Shown here one piece after another: positions 25,890 to 33,554 of a DNA stretch of 64,000 nt. The notes below the pieces were generated by a model, which did not search any database, was not told where the DNA came from, and worked only from the letters and a program-made list of their open reading frames with translations. Both the position numbers and the translations under genes were made by a program. The DNA lies in the NCBI RefSeq assembly GCF_000725125.1, contig NZ_JFCB01000025.1, positions 50,957 to 114,956 of the forward strand. Reading direction: 5' to 3'. Within the stretch, counting starts at the first letter, position 1. Each line of letters starts with the position of its first letter. The DNA is from Streptomyces toyocaensis (GTDB lineage Bacteria; Actinomycetota; Actinomycetes; Streptomycetales; Streptomycetaceae).

Positions 25890-26483
25890 TCACGCATCGC
25901 GCGCACCCGGAACGTGCGGGAGCCGTTCGGCCGCCACCACGCCCTCGAGGTAGCCACGGGCACGCTCGGTCCTGGGATATGCCTCCAGCAGCCGCCAGAA
26001 GCGGGGCCCGTGCCCGGGCACCAGCAGATGCGCCAGTTCGTGGCAGAGGACGTAGTCGACGACGTAGTCGGGCATGCCCTGCAGCCGGTGCGACAGACGG
26101 ATGCTGCCCTCGGACGGGGTGCACGAGCCCCAGCGCGTGTTCTGGTTGGTCACCCAGCGCACGGAGGCGGGCCTGGCCCGCCCGTCGAAGTACTGGCCCG
26201 ACAGCCGCCGGGCGCGTTCGGCCAGCTCCGCGTCCCCGAGCGCGCGCCTGCTCTCCTGGGCGGCCAGTTTGTCGAGCATGACGTTCACCCAGCGCTGCTC
26301 CTCCGCCTCGGACATCCGGGCGGGAATGAGCACGACGGTGCGATCGCCCTCGCGGTACGCGGAGACCGTTCTGCGTCGACGGGCGCTCCTGCGGACCTCG
26401 ATCGCGCTCGCCCGTGAGCCGTTCGTCGGCTGGCTCGTGCTGCGCTGTGACGTTCCGGCGCGGTGCAGTGGGTCGGCGGGCAC
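25890..26483 (-). CDS. YgjP-type M48 metallopeptidase
   Basis: A 197-residue cytoplasmic protein of the YgjP/DUF45 metallopeptidase group. The zinc site is CHELAHLLVPGHGPRFW (about 146-162), with the third ligand His at HGPRFW, and the family block WGSCTPSEGSIRLSHRL precedes it. The first 40 residues are basic and unconserved. GTG at 26483 is the only start that covers the N-terminus. It is convergent with none; the ThiF-like gene begins divergently 217 nt away. The substrate is not known. Confidence 0.85.
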   Translation of the reverse strand: MPADPLHRAGTSQRSTSQPTNGSRASAIEVRRSARRRRTVSAYREGDRTVVLIPARMSEAEEQRWVNVMLDKLAAQESRRALGDAELAERARRLSGQYFDGRARPASVRWVTNQNTRWGSCTPSEGSIRLSHRLQGMPDYVVDYVLCHELAHLLVPGHGPRFWRLLEAYPRTERARGYLEGVVAAERLPHVPGARDA

Positions 26484-26700
26484 GCCCCGACGTTACCCGT
26501 TGCACACGGGGAAGTCTTGACCCCGGGCGCGGATCCGTGGCGTTCCCACCACCGGGCGCCGGATTTGTACGATGAGTCACGGCTTCTGTGGACAACTTTC
26601 GGCGGCCTCCGGCACGTCCCGGCATGCTGGCATGCGTCGGCCGAACCACGAACGAGCTCGGCCGTCCACGGGGACGATCCATCACGTACGGGGGCCTGTC

Positions 26701-27951
26701 ATGCATCCGATGGTCAAGCCCGCGCTCCGGCGCGGGTGGCGCGACCTCAACACCGTGCAGTTCGGGATGACGCCGGCGCACGCGCTCACCCTGGGCCCGA
26801 CGGACACGGCCACGGGCAGCTTCCTCGAACTGCTCGACGGCACCCGCGGCCTCGATCTCCTGCGCGAGGAGGGACGGCGCATGGACCTGCCCGACGGCCA
26901 TGTCGACCGGCTCGTGCGACGGCTCTCCCGGGCCGGACTCCTGGACGACTCACGGGGCGGCGGGCCGGACGCGGACGCCCTGCGCGAGAGGCCCGAGGTC
27001 GTGGACCGGCTCCGCGCGGACCTGGCGTCCCTCACCCTCACCACCTCGGAACCGGGCGAGCCGCTCCGCCGGCTGGCGGCGCGTCGCAGCATGCGGGTGC
27101 AGGTGAGAGGGGCCGGCCGGGTGGGCGCGCTGGTCGCGGCGGTGCTGTCCGGAGCCGGCGTGGGCGAGGTGGAGGTGCGCGATGTCGGCCGGGTCGAGCC
27201 GTGGGACGTCGCACCGGGCGGACTGCCCGCCGAGGCCGTCGGCGACCGCCGGGACGAGGCGGCCCGCCGCATCGTGCGGCGGGCCGCGCCGGACGGGCCC
27301 CGGCGCCGGACCGCCCGGTCGCCCCTCGACGAGCCCGGCCCCGGTTTCTCCCTGGTGGTCCTCGCCCCGCGGGACGACGTCGCCGTGCACGCTCCCGACC
27401 CGTCGGCCGCCGGGGCCCTTGTGTCCTCCGGCACACCTCATCTCTACGCCGGGGTGGTGGAGGGGACCGGTGTCGTCGGTCCGCTCGTCCTGCCCGGCGG
27501 TACGGGCTGTGCCGGCTGCCTCCAGCAGGACCGCGTCGACCGGGACCCGACCTGGCCGCGGCTCGTCGCCCAGTGGCGCTCCGGCCGGCAGCGCAGAGTG
27601 GGAGCGTGCGACCTGACCCTGGCCACGACGGTGGCGGGGCTGGCGGCCGCCCACGCGCTCGCCTTCCTGGACGGCCGGGTCCCGTCCACCGCCGGAGCAC
27701 GCTGGGAGGTGTCCGCTCCCGGTCTGCACTGGCATGCGCGGCCCGTATGGCCGCATCCCGCCTGCCCGTGCGGGGCGGCCGGAAGACCCGCCGAGGAGGA
27801 CACGGGACGGAGCCGGGAGAGAGGTAAGGGAGAACACACCCCCGGGGTCGGGGGATCGCACGACACAATGGCTGTGCAGGGGCCGTCGGATAGGTTGCGC
27901 CCACAGGCGGACACGGAGCGGCCGGCAGGTACTTGGAGGGCGCATGTCTGA
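26701..27951 (+). CDS. Orphan cyclodehydratase-like ThiF-family protein
   Basis: A 416-residue protein similar to the E1-like/leader-binding component of azoline-forming (TOMM) RiPP systems. The N-terminal 100 residues look like a winged-helix leader-binding region; a Rossmann-like core follows (VQVRGAGRVGALVAAVLSGAG, about 131-151, in place of the ATP-binding GxGxxG of E1 enzymes). Two Cys pairs (CAGCLQQDR and HPACPCGA) would bind zinc. No YcaO partner, precursor peptide or dehydrogenase lies in this window. Its end overlaps the ABC1 kinase start by 8 nt. The tail after the second Cys pair is low-complexity. Confidence 0.8.
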   Translation: MHPMVKPALRRGWRDLNTVQFGMTPAHALTLGPTDTATGSFLELLDGTRGLDLLREEGRRMDLPDGHVDRLVRRLSRAGLLDDSRGGGPDADALRERPEVVDRLRADLASLTLTTSEPGEPLRRLAARRSMRVQVRGAGRVGALVAAVLSGAGVGEVEVRDVGRVEPWDVAPGGLPAEAVGDRRDEAARRIVRRAAPDGPRRRTARSPLDEPGPGFSLVVLAPRDDVAVHAPDPSAAGALVSSGTPHLYAGVVEGTGVVGPLVLPGGTGCAGCLQQDRVDRDPTWPRLVAQWRSGRQRRVGACDLTLATTVAGLAAAHALAFLDGRVPSTAGARWEVSAPGLHWHARPVWPHPACPCGAAGRPAEEDTGRSRERGKGEHTPGVGGSHDTMAVQGPSDRLRPQADTERPAGTWRAHV

Positions 27952-29311
27952 TCTTCCGCGGAAGGCGGTCACCCGGACCGCGAAGCTGGCCGCGCTCCCG
28001 CTCGGCTTCGCCGGGCGGGCGACCTGGGGACTCGGCAAGCGGATCGTGGGCGAGTCCGCGGAGATCGTCGGCCGTGAGCTTCAGCAGCGCACCGCCGATC
28101 AGCTCTTCAAGGTGCTCGGCGAGCTCAAGGGCGGCGCGATGAAGTTCGGCCAGGCCCTGTCGGTCTTCGAATCGGCCCTGCCGGAGGAGGTCGCCGGTCC
28201 CTACCGCGCGGCGCTGACCAAGCTCCAGGAGGCGGCCCCGCCGATGCCGACGCGCACCGTTCACACGGTGCTCCGGGAGCGGCTGGGCGACGACTGGCAG
28301 GAGCTTTTCCTGGAGTTCGAGGACAAGCCCGCCGCGGCCGCCTCGATCGGCCAGGTGCACCGGGCGGTGTGGCACGACGGCCGCGAAGTCGCGGTCAAGG
28401 TGCAGTACCCGGGGGCCGGCGAGGCCCTGCTCTCCGATCTGAACCAGCTGAGCCGTTTCGCCCGTCTGCTGGGTCCGCTCATTCCCGGCATGGACGTCAA
28501 GCCGCTGATCACCGAGCTCAAGGACCGTGTCTCGGAAGAGCTGGACTACGGTCTGGAGGCCCAGGCCCAGCGGGCCCACGCCGAGGAGTTCGACGGCGAT
28601 CCCGACGTGGTCGTGCCGGACGTGGTGCACCAGTGCGAGCAGGTGCTGGTCACCGAGTGGATGGACGGCGTCCCGCTGTCGGAGATCATCTCGGACGGTA
28701 CCGAGGCACAGCGCGACCGGGCCGGCCAGCTCCTGTCGCGCTTCCTGTTCTCCGGCCCCGCCCGTACCGGTCTGCTGCACGCCGACCCGCATCCGGGCAA
28801 CTTCCGTCTGCTGCCCGGCGGACCGCGGGGTGAGGACGACTGGCGCCTAGGCGTGCTGGACTTCGGCACGGTGGACCGGCTCCCGGGCGGTCTGCCCGAG
28901 CCCATCGGCGAGGCCCTGCGCATGACGCTGGACGGCGAGGCGGAGGCCGTCTACGACATGCTCCGCACGGAGGGTTTCGTCAAGGAGTCCATAGAGCTCG
29001 ACCCCGACGCCGTACTCGACTACCTCCTGCCGATCATCGAGCCGGCGCGGGCGGAGGAGTTCACCTTCACCCGCGGCTGGATGCGGAGCCAGGCGGGCCG
29101 GATCGCCGATCCCCGCTCCCCCGCCTACCAGCTGGCCAAGCAGCTCAACCTGCCCCCGGCCTATCTCCTGATTCACCGGGTGACCCTGAGCACGATCGGC
29201 GTGCTCTGTCAGCTGGGGGCGACGGTGCGGCTGCGGGAGGAACTGGAGGAGTGGCTGCCGGCGTTCGTCCCGGAGGACCTGGTGGAGGAGGAGCCGGCAG
29301 CGGAGGCGTGA
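27944..29311 (+). CDS. ABC1/UbiB-family atypical kinase
   Basis: A 455-residue member of the ABC1/AarF/UbiB family. Typical features are the KxGQ motif (MKFGQALSVFES, about 66-77), the Ala-rich loop PAAAASIGQVH (about 129-139), EELDY, the catalytic HADPHPGN (about 283-290) and metal-binding LDFGT. The family binds ADP and has ATPase activity in lipid or quinone homeostasis rather than normal protein kinase activity. It overlaps the ThiF-like gene by 8 nt (27944-27951), so translation is coupled. In mycobacteria the orthologue also sits beside whiB7. A strong hairpin follows. Confidence 0.9.
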   Translation: MSDLPRKAVTRTAKLAALPLGFAGRATWGLGKRIVGESAEIVGRELQQRTADQLFKVLGELKGGAMKFGQALSVFESALPEEVAGPYRAALTKLQEAAPPMPTRTVHTVLRERLGDDWQELFLEFEDKPAAAASIGQVHRAVWHDGREVAVKVQYPGAGEALLSDLNQLSRFARLLGPLIPGMDVKPLITELKDRVSEELDYGLEAQAQRAHAEEFDGDPDVVVPDVVHQCEQVLVTEWMDGVPLSEIISDGTEAQRDRAGQLLSRFLFSGPARTGLLHADPHPGNFRLLPGGPRGEDDWRLGVLDFGTVDRLPGGLPEPIGEALRMTLDGEAEAVYDMLRTEGFVKESIELDPDAVLDYLLPIIEPARAEEFTFTRGWMRSQAGRIADPRSPAYQLAKQLNLPPAYLLIHRVTLSTIGVLCQLGATVRLREELEEWLPAFVPEDLVEEEPAAEA

Positions 29312-29415
29312 ACCTGCGGTTCCGGCTCCCCTGCGGGGCCGTCGTCGTCACCGGCACCGGAATGACGCGTCACCCGGCGACGACAACCCCCATCCGAACG
29401 GTCCGGCACAACGCG

Positions 29416-29455
29416 CCGCGGGGGCCGGTCCGTTCGCACGGACCGGCCCCCGCGG
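29416..29455. terminator. Bidirectional terminator between the ABC1 kinase and the wblC operon
   Basis: An 18-bp perfect stem (29416-29433 with 29438-29455) with a 4-nt TCGC loop lies between converging transcription units. Confidence 0.88.
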
Positions 29456-29505
29456 GAAGAGCCGGGCCCCCGGCTGTGGGAGGGCACCGTTTCAGGTGGG
29501 GTCGG

Positions 29506-29829
29506 TTACTGCATGACCGCCATGGCGAGCGCGCGGCGGGCGCGCCGGGAGGCGCGCTCGGCCCTGCGCTGCATCCGGCGCGCGGTCACCAGGCCCGCGG
29601 CCTGGCGCTCCCGTTGCGCCTCGTGCAGTCGCTCGCGCATTTGCGCACGAGCCAGGGCTTCTGGGATGAGTTGCATTTCTCGGGTCCTGTTCTGGCGCGA
29701 GTCGTTCGCACCACTGGTGGTGAAGTCTTCGGTCGCGGAGCCTGCGGGCTCGTGGGCGGACGGCATCATCGGGGCCTGCTTCTGGGGGTCGTGCGTGAGG
29801 GGGCGGTCGATCGTTCCTGGGGTGTTCAT
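29506..29829 (-). CDS. Small Arg-rich helical protein coupled to wblC
   Basis: A 107-residue protein. The N-terminal 50 residues look unstructured (Pro, Ser, Thr, Asp), and the C-terminal half (about 52-107) is one long basic helix rich in Arg, Ala, Glu and Gln (ALARAQMRERLHEAQRER). Its ATG overlaps the wblC stop (ATGA, 29826-29829), so it is made together with WblC. It has no known domain. The tight coupling suggests a role in the WblC response; a nucleic-acid or ribosome contact fits the charge but is a guess. Confidence 0.72.
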   Translation of the reverse strand: MNTPGTIDRPLTHDPQKQAPMMPSAHEPAGSATEDFTTSGANDSRQNRTREMQLIPEALARAQMRERLHEAQRERQAAGLVTARRMQRRAERASRRARRALAMAVMQ

Positions 29830-30194
29830 GCCGTGACTGGGTTCTTGCGCGGGCGGCCACGCGGCCGCTTCCGGGCGACGACAACTCCCTGGACGAACAG
29901 CTCGCCACCCCAGACGCCCCAAGGCTCACGCCGCTCCTTGGCGCCGGCGAGGCAGGCCTCGACCAGCGGGCAGGTGCGGCAGAGGGACTTGGCGTACTCG
30001 ACGTCCGCGGGCGACTCGGCGAAGAAGACCTCCGGGTCGTAGGAGCGGCACGGGACGGGCACGCCGAGGTTCTCGATGGCGTCGTCGAGCGCGGTCAGCG
30101 CGGTGAGCGGAGTCAAGGTCGGGTCCTCCGTGGAGCCGGACTTGGGGATCGTGTCGGAAGGCGGTACGGACGGGGCGTGCGCTTCGAGTTGCAC
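29826..30194 (-). CDS. wblC: WhiB-family regulator WblC/WhiB7
   Basis: A 122-residue iron-sulfur transcription factor that works with the principal sigma factor to switch on intrinsic antibiotic resistance. The cluster ligands are Cys49, Cys72, Cys75 and Cys81 (C-x22-C-x2-C-x5-C), followed by the turn EPWGVWGGELF (90-100) and the AT-hook RKRPRGRPRK (108-117) that marks the WhiB7 branch. The GTG at 30194 is followed by QLEAHAPS. It has a leader of about 590 nt with a uORF and a terminator hairpin, and a WblC-type promoter. It lies downstream of uvrD2, as in mycobacteria. Confidence 0.96.
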   Translation of the reverse strand: MQLEAHAPSVPPSDTIPKSGSTEDPTLTPLTALTALDDAIENLGVPVPCRSYDPEVFFAESPADVEYAKSLCRTCPLVEACLAGAKERREPWGVWGGELFVQGVVVARKRPRGRPRKNPVTA

Positions 30195-30307
30195 GGTTCG
30201 TCTTCCTCGTCTGGTCGTTTCCGGCCGGTTGGCCGGGTGGCGGCTGGTACCGGGTTCTTTCTTGTCCCGAGGCGCTTCGCTCTGCCTCCCCGTTCGGGGA
30301 AAACAGA

Positions 30308-30342
30308 AGGGCCGCGGATCCCGGGTGGGGTTCCGCGGCCCT
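30308..30342 (-). terminator. Attenuator hairpin in the wblC leader
   Basis: On the minus strand an 11-bp stem (30342-30332 with 30318-30308) is followed by TTCTGTTTT. It lies between the uORF stop (30364) and the wblC GTG (30194), so it can end transcription early. Together with the uORF it forms a translation-controlled attenuator. Confidence 0.8.
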
Positions 30343-30363
30343 GAAGGCGCCGGCCTGATCGCA

Positions 30364-30678
30364 TCAGGCTGGATCACTCCAGGGTTCTGGCCCACGGAAG
30401 GCCCACATCAGGTGGTGCTGCGTCGTCTGCTTCCGGAATCCGGCACCGGCCGCGGCAAAGGCATAGGCCTGCGCCTGTGCCACTACTGCTTCCAGTGCCT
30501 CGGTCGGTCGCTCATCGCGCTCACGGACGGCAGGAGCCGCGGGAGCAAGGGCGGACACCCGGCGTGCGGCACGAATGCCGGACAGACCGGTGCCCTGGTT
30601 CGAGGCGCCGAGCATGCACAGGGAGACGGCCGAGCGATCGGTCAGTTTGACGACGGAGCTGGTGTTGATGCTGATCAC
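30364..30678 (-). CDS. uORF in the wblC leader (104 codons)
   Basis: The frame runs from GTG 30678, with GAGGAGG at 8 nt, to a stop 21 nt before the attenuator stem. The peptide starts VISINTSSVVKLTDRSAVS and has no known domain. In actinobacterial whiB7/wblC leaders a uORF senses ribosome inhibition: free translation lets the terminator form, while slowed ribosomes favour an antiterminator. The position next to the hairpin fits that model. This uORF is long, so either the peptide itself or only its passage by ribosomes could matter. Confidence 0.65.
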   Translation of the reverse strand: MISINTSSVVKLTDRSAVSLCMLGASNQGTGLSGIRAARRVSALAPAAPAVRERDERPTEALEAVVAQAQAYAFAAAGAGFRKQTTQHHLMWAFRGPEPWSDPA

Positions 30679-30789
30679 TGGACTCGCCTCCTCTCGGCGT
30701 CTCGGGGGACTGGGGTGAACCAGTCCGCGGATATGCAAGTACAACACGGAATCGCGGCCTTCGAGAAGGCCGCCGTCCCCGTGCCTAAG

Positions 30790-30829
30790 AACCTATGGGG
30801 ACTGCCGGGGCATGCGCAAACTATTTTTT
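30790..30829 (-). promoter_or_regulatory. WblC-dependent promoter of wblC
   Basis: The -35 TTGCGC (30819-30814) and -10 TAGGTT (30795-30790) have an 18-nt spacer. Directly upstream of the -35 lies the AT-rich AAAAAATAGT (30829-30820), an outlier in this GC-rich DNA and the known recognition mark for the WhiB7 AT-hook. The start point is predicted near 30783. Confidence 0.82.
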
Positions 30830-30842
30830 CGACGAGTTCGCA

Positions 30843-33047
30843 TCAGTCCGGATCCCGCTCATCGGCAACCTCGCGGCCTGCGCAGATGGCCAGAACTTCG
30901 GCCCCGTAGCGGCCCAGTTTGCGCATCCCCACCCCGGGGATGCGGGCGAGACCGTGCTCGTCGTCGGGGACCGTCTCCGCGATGGCGATCAGCGTCTTGT
31001 CGGTGAAGACGCAGAAGGCCGGCTGTCCGCTGCGCCGCGCCTGGTCGGCGCGCCACTCCCGCAGCCGCTCGTACAGACCCTCGTCCATGTCGGAGGGGCA
31101 GTCCTCGCAGCGCATCAGTTTCATCTCACCCGCGTCGGTCAGCGTGCGGCCGCACACCCGGCAGCGGGCGGGGCTGCGCCGGCCGCGCCTCGGGACGGGC
31201 GCGGCCGGGGCCGGGACCGCGCCGAAGGAACCGCGCTCCACACCTGCCCCGCCCCCCGCACCGCCGCGGCCCGTGGCGCCCGAACCGGGGCGCAGTCCGG
31301 TGAGGAAACGGCTGGGGCGGCGGTTCGGCCGGCCGCCGGGCGAGCGGGAGAGTGCCCAGGAGAGATGGAGGCGTTCCCGCGCGCGCGTGACCCCTACATA
31401 GAGGAGACGGCGCTCCTCCTCGATCTGCTCGTCCGTCTTTGCGTAGGTGATCGGCATCATGCCCTCGGCGACACCGACCAGGAAGACGACGTCCCACTCC
31501 AGCCCCTTCGCCGAGTGCAGCGAGGCGAGCGTGACACCCTGCACGGTCGGGGCGTGCTGCGCGCCGGCCCGCTCGTCGAGTTCGGCCACGAGGTCGGCGA
31601 GCGTCGCGCCGCCCCGGGCGGCGGCGAAGTCCTGGGCGAGATGCACCAGGGCGGCCAGCGACTCCCAGCGCTCCCGGACCGCGCCCGAGCCGGCCGGCGG
31701 CTGTGCCGTCCAGCCCTCGCCCGAGAGCACGGCGCGGACCTGCGAGGGCAGGTCGGGGGCGTCGTCGAGGAGCGCGTCGTTGCCGCCGAAGCGGGCCGCG
31801 GCGCGCAGGGCGACGATCGCCCTGCGCACCTCGGGGCGGTCGAAGAACCGCTCGGCACCCCGCAGCTGGTAGGGCACCCCGGCGTCGGCGAGGGCCTGCT
31901 CGTAGGTCTCGGACTGCGCGTTCGTGCGGAACAGGACGGCGATCTCGCCCGCCGGGACCCCCGCGTCGATCAGCTCACGGATGCGGCGCGCGGCGCCCTC
32001 GGCCTCGGCGGGCTCGTCGGTGTACTCGGTGAAGACCGGCTCGCTCCCCGCGGGGCGCTGCGAGATCAGTTCCAGCCGGTGATCGGCGGCGCGGCCGCGT
32101 GCCTGGGCGAGCAGCCCGTTCGCCAGACGGACGACCTGGGGGGTCGAGCGGTAGTCGCGGACCAGCTTGACGACGGTGGCTCCGGGGTGGCGGGCGCGGA
32201 AGTCGAGCAGATGGTCGGGGGTTGCTCCCGTGAACGAGTAGATGGTCTGGCTGGCGTCACCGACCACGCACAGGTTCTCCCGGTCGCCGAGCCACAGCTC
32301 CAGCAGGCGCTGCTGGAGCGGGCTGACGTCCTGGTACTCGTCGACGACGAAGTGCTGGTACTGGGCGCGGACCTGCTCGGCGATGTCCTGCCGGTCCTGG
32401 AGGACGGCGACCGTCAGCAGCAGCACGTCCTCGAAGTCGATGACGGCACGCTCCCGCTTCAGGTCCTCGTAGGCGGAGTAGAGCTGGGCGACCTCGGCGG
32501 GGTCGCGGGGGGTCTCCCGGCCGGCCTTGGCCGCGGCGGCCGCGTAGTCCGCCGGGACGGTCTGGGTGACCTTGGACCACTCGATCTCGGCGGTGACGTC
32601 CCGCAGCTCGCCCCGGTCGAGCCGGATCCGGCAGACCGCGGCCGCGTCGGCGACGAGCGGGACCTTGCGGTCGACGAGCCGGGGCAGCGAACCGCCGACC
32701 GCCTTGGGCCAGAAGTACTGGAGCTGGCGCAGCGCCGCGGAGTGGAAGGTGCGGGCCTGGACCCCGACGGCACCGAGCTGGCGCAGCCGGCCGCGCATCT
32801 CCCCGGCGGCCCGGTTGGTGAAGGTGACGGCGAGCACGCTGGAGGGCTGGAGGAGGCCGGCGCGCACCCCGTAGGCGATCCGGTGGGTGATCGCCCGGGT
32901 CTTGCCGGTACCGGCGCCCGCCAGCACGCACACCGGTCCGTGCAGGGCCGTGGCCACGGCCCGCTGCTCGGGGTCGAGCCCTTCGAGCACCGCGTCGGCC
33001 GAGTCCGGTACCCGCGGGAAGAGGGTGGAGTGCGTTGCTGCTGTCAC
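30843..33047 (-). CDS. uvrD2: UvrD2 superfamily-1 DNA helicase with HRDC domain
   Basis: A 734-residue SF1A helicase. Motifs run Walker A LAGAGTGKTRAI (about 41-52), VVDEYQDVSPLQ (motif II), VVGDASQTIYSF (III), RDYRSTP (IV), LHSAKGLEWDVV (V) and VGVTRARERL (VI). After the motor comes a linker with a tetracysteine zinc site (CRVCGRTL...CEDCPS) and a C-terminal HRDC domain (about 655-734), the layout of mycobacterial UvrD2. GTG 33047 is used since upstream frames are broken close by. It is divergent from mycoredoxin and directly precedes the wblC promoter. Confidence 0.94.
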   Translation of the reverse strand: MTAATHSTLFPRVPDSADAVLEGLDPEQRAVATALHGPVCVLAGAGTGKTRAITHRIAYGVRAGLLQPSSVLAVTFTNRAAGEMRGRLRQLGAVGVQARTFHSAALRQLQYFWPKAVGGSLPRLVDRKVPLVADAAAVCRIRLDRGELRDVTAEIEWSKVTQTVPADYAAAAAKAGRETPRDPAEVAQLYSAYEDLKRERAVIDFEDVLLLTVAVLQDRQDIAEQVRAQYQHFVVDEYQDVSPLQQRLLELWLGDRENLCVVGDASQTIYSFTGATPDHLLDFRARHPGATVVKLVRDYRSTPQVVRLANGLLAQARGRAADHRLELISQRPAGSEPVFTEYTDEPAEAEGAARRIRELIDAGVPAGEIAVLFRTNAQSETYEQALADAGVPYQLRGAERFFDRPEVRRAIVALRAAARFGGNDALLDDAPDLPSQVRAVLSGEGWTAQPPAGSGAVRERWESLAALVHLAQDFAAARGGATLADLVAELDERAGAQHAPTVQGVTLASLHSAKGLEWDVVFLVGVAEGMMPITYAKTDEQIEEERRLLYVGVTRARERLHLSWALSRSPGGRPNRRPSRFLTGLRPGSGATGRGGAGGGAGVERGSFGAVPAPAAPVPRRGRRSPARCRVCGRTLTDAGEMKLMRCEDCPSDMDEGLYERLREWRADQARRSGQPAFCVFTDKTLIAIAETVPDDEHGLARIPGVGMRKLGRYGAEVLAICAGREVADERDPD

Positions 33048-33159
33048 ACGGCCATGCTGCCAGGTCGCCGGAGACGGGTGAGCAGGTTGTCCACAGGGAG
33101 GGCCTCGCAGTCGTACTGATGCGGCAGGCATCACATCGGACCGCGGCCGCAACGGTCGC

Positions 33160-33186
33160 GGGAATGCCGGCGCTTTCAAGTACGTT
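33160..33186 (+). promoter_or_regulatory. SigR-dependent promoter of the mycoredoxin gene
   Basis: GGGAAT (33160-33165), 18 nt, GTT (33184-33186), identical in key bases and spacing to the site before sigR. The start point is predicted near 33194, 40 nt before the ATG. Confidence 0.85.
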
Positions 33187-33233
33187 CCTCCGTGACGAGG
33201 ACTTCCCCGAGCCGCCGAAGGAGCGCGAGAGGC

Positions 33234-33476
33234 ATGCAGGGCACTGTGACGATGTACAGCACCACGTGGTGCGGCTACTGCCGCCGGCTGAAGAGCCAGC
33301 TGGACCGTGAGGGCATCGCGTACACCGAGATCAACATCGAGCAGGACCCCGAGTCCGCCGCGTTCGTGGAGAAGGCGAACGGCGGGAACCAGACGGTTCC
33401 GACCGTCCTCTTCGCCGACGGCTCGACGCTCACCAACCCGTCGCTGGCACAGGTGAAGCAGAAGGTCGGCGTCTGA
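33234..33476 (+). CDS. mrx1: Mycoredoxin (glutaredoxin-like)
   Basis: An 80-residue thioredoxin-fold protein that reduces mycothiol-protein mixed disulfides, the actinobacterial counterpart of glutaredoxin. The active site is Cys13-Gly-Tyr-Cys16 (STTWCGYC). The cis-Pro site is QTVPTV (about 56-61), followed by FADGSTLTNPS. The ATG at 33234 has GAGAGG close by (7-8 nt). A SigR promoter lies just upstream, which fits its task in disulfide stress. A terminator follows. Confidence 0.92.
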   Translation: MQGTVTMYSTTWCGYCRRLKSQLDREGIAYTEINIEQDPESAAFVEKANGGNQTVPTVLFADGSTLTNPSLAQVKQKVGV

Positions 33477-33488
33477 GCGGTACCCCGG

Positions 33489-33534
33489 AGCGGGGTGGCG
33501 GTCCCTGCCGGAGGGGACGGTCACCCCGCTTTTC
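33489..33534 (+). terminator. Terminator after mycoredoxin
   Basis: The stem AGCGGGGTG (33489-33497) pairs with CACCCCGCT (33522-33530), with further pairing inside, and is followed by TTTT. It also separates the convergent nudC gene. Confidence 0.82.
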
Positions 33535-33554
33535 CGTGCCGTGCGGGCGCCGGG

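Noticed and set aside
30708..30747. TTG/ATG start further upstream for the wblC uORF
   Set aside because: The GTG at 30678 has a strong ribosome site at 8 nt, while the longer version has none.
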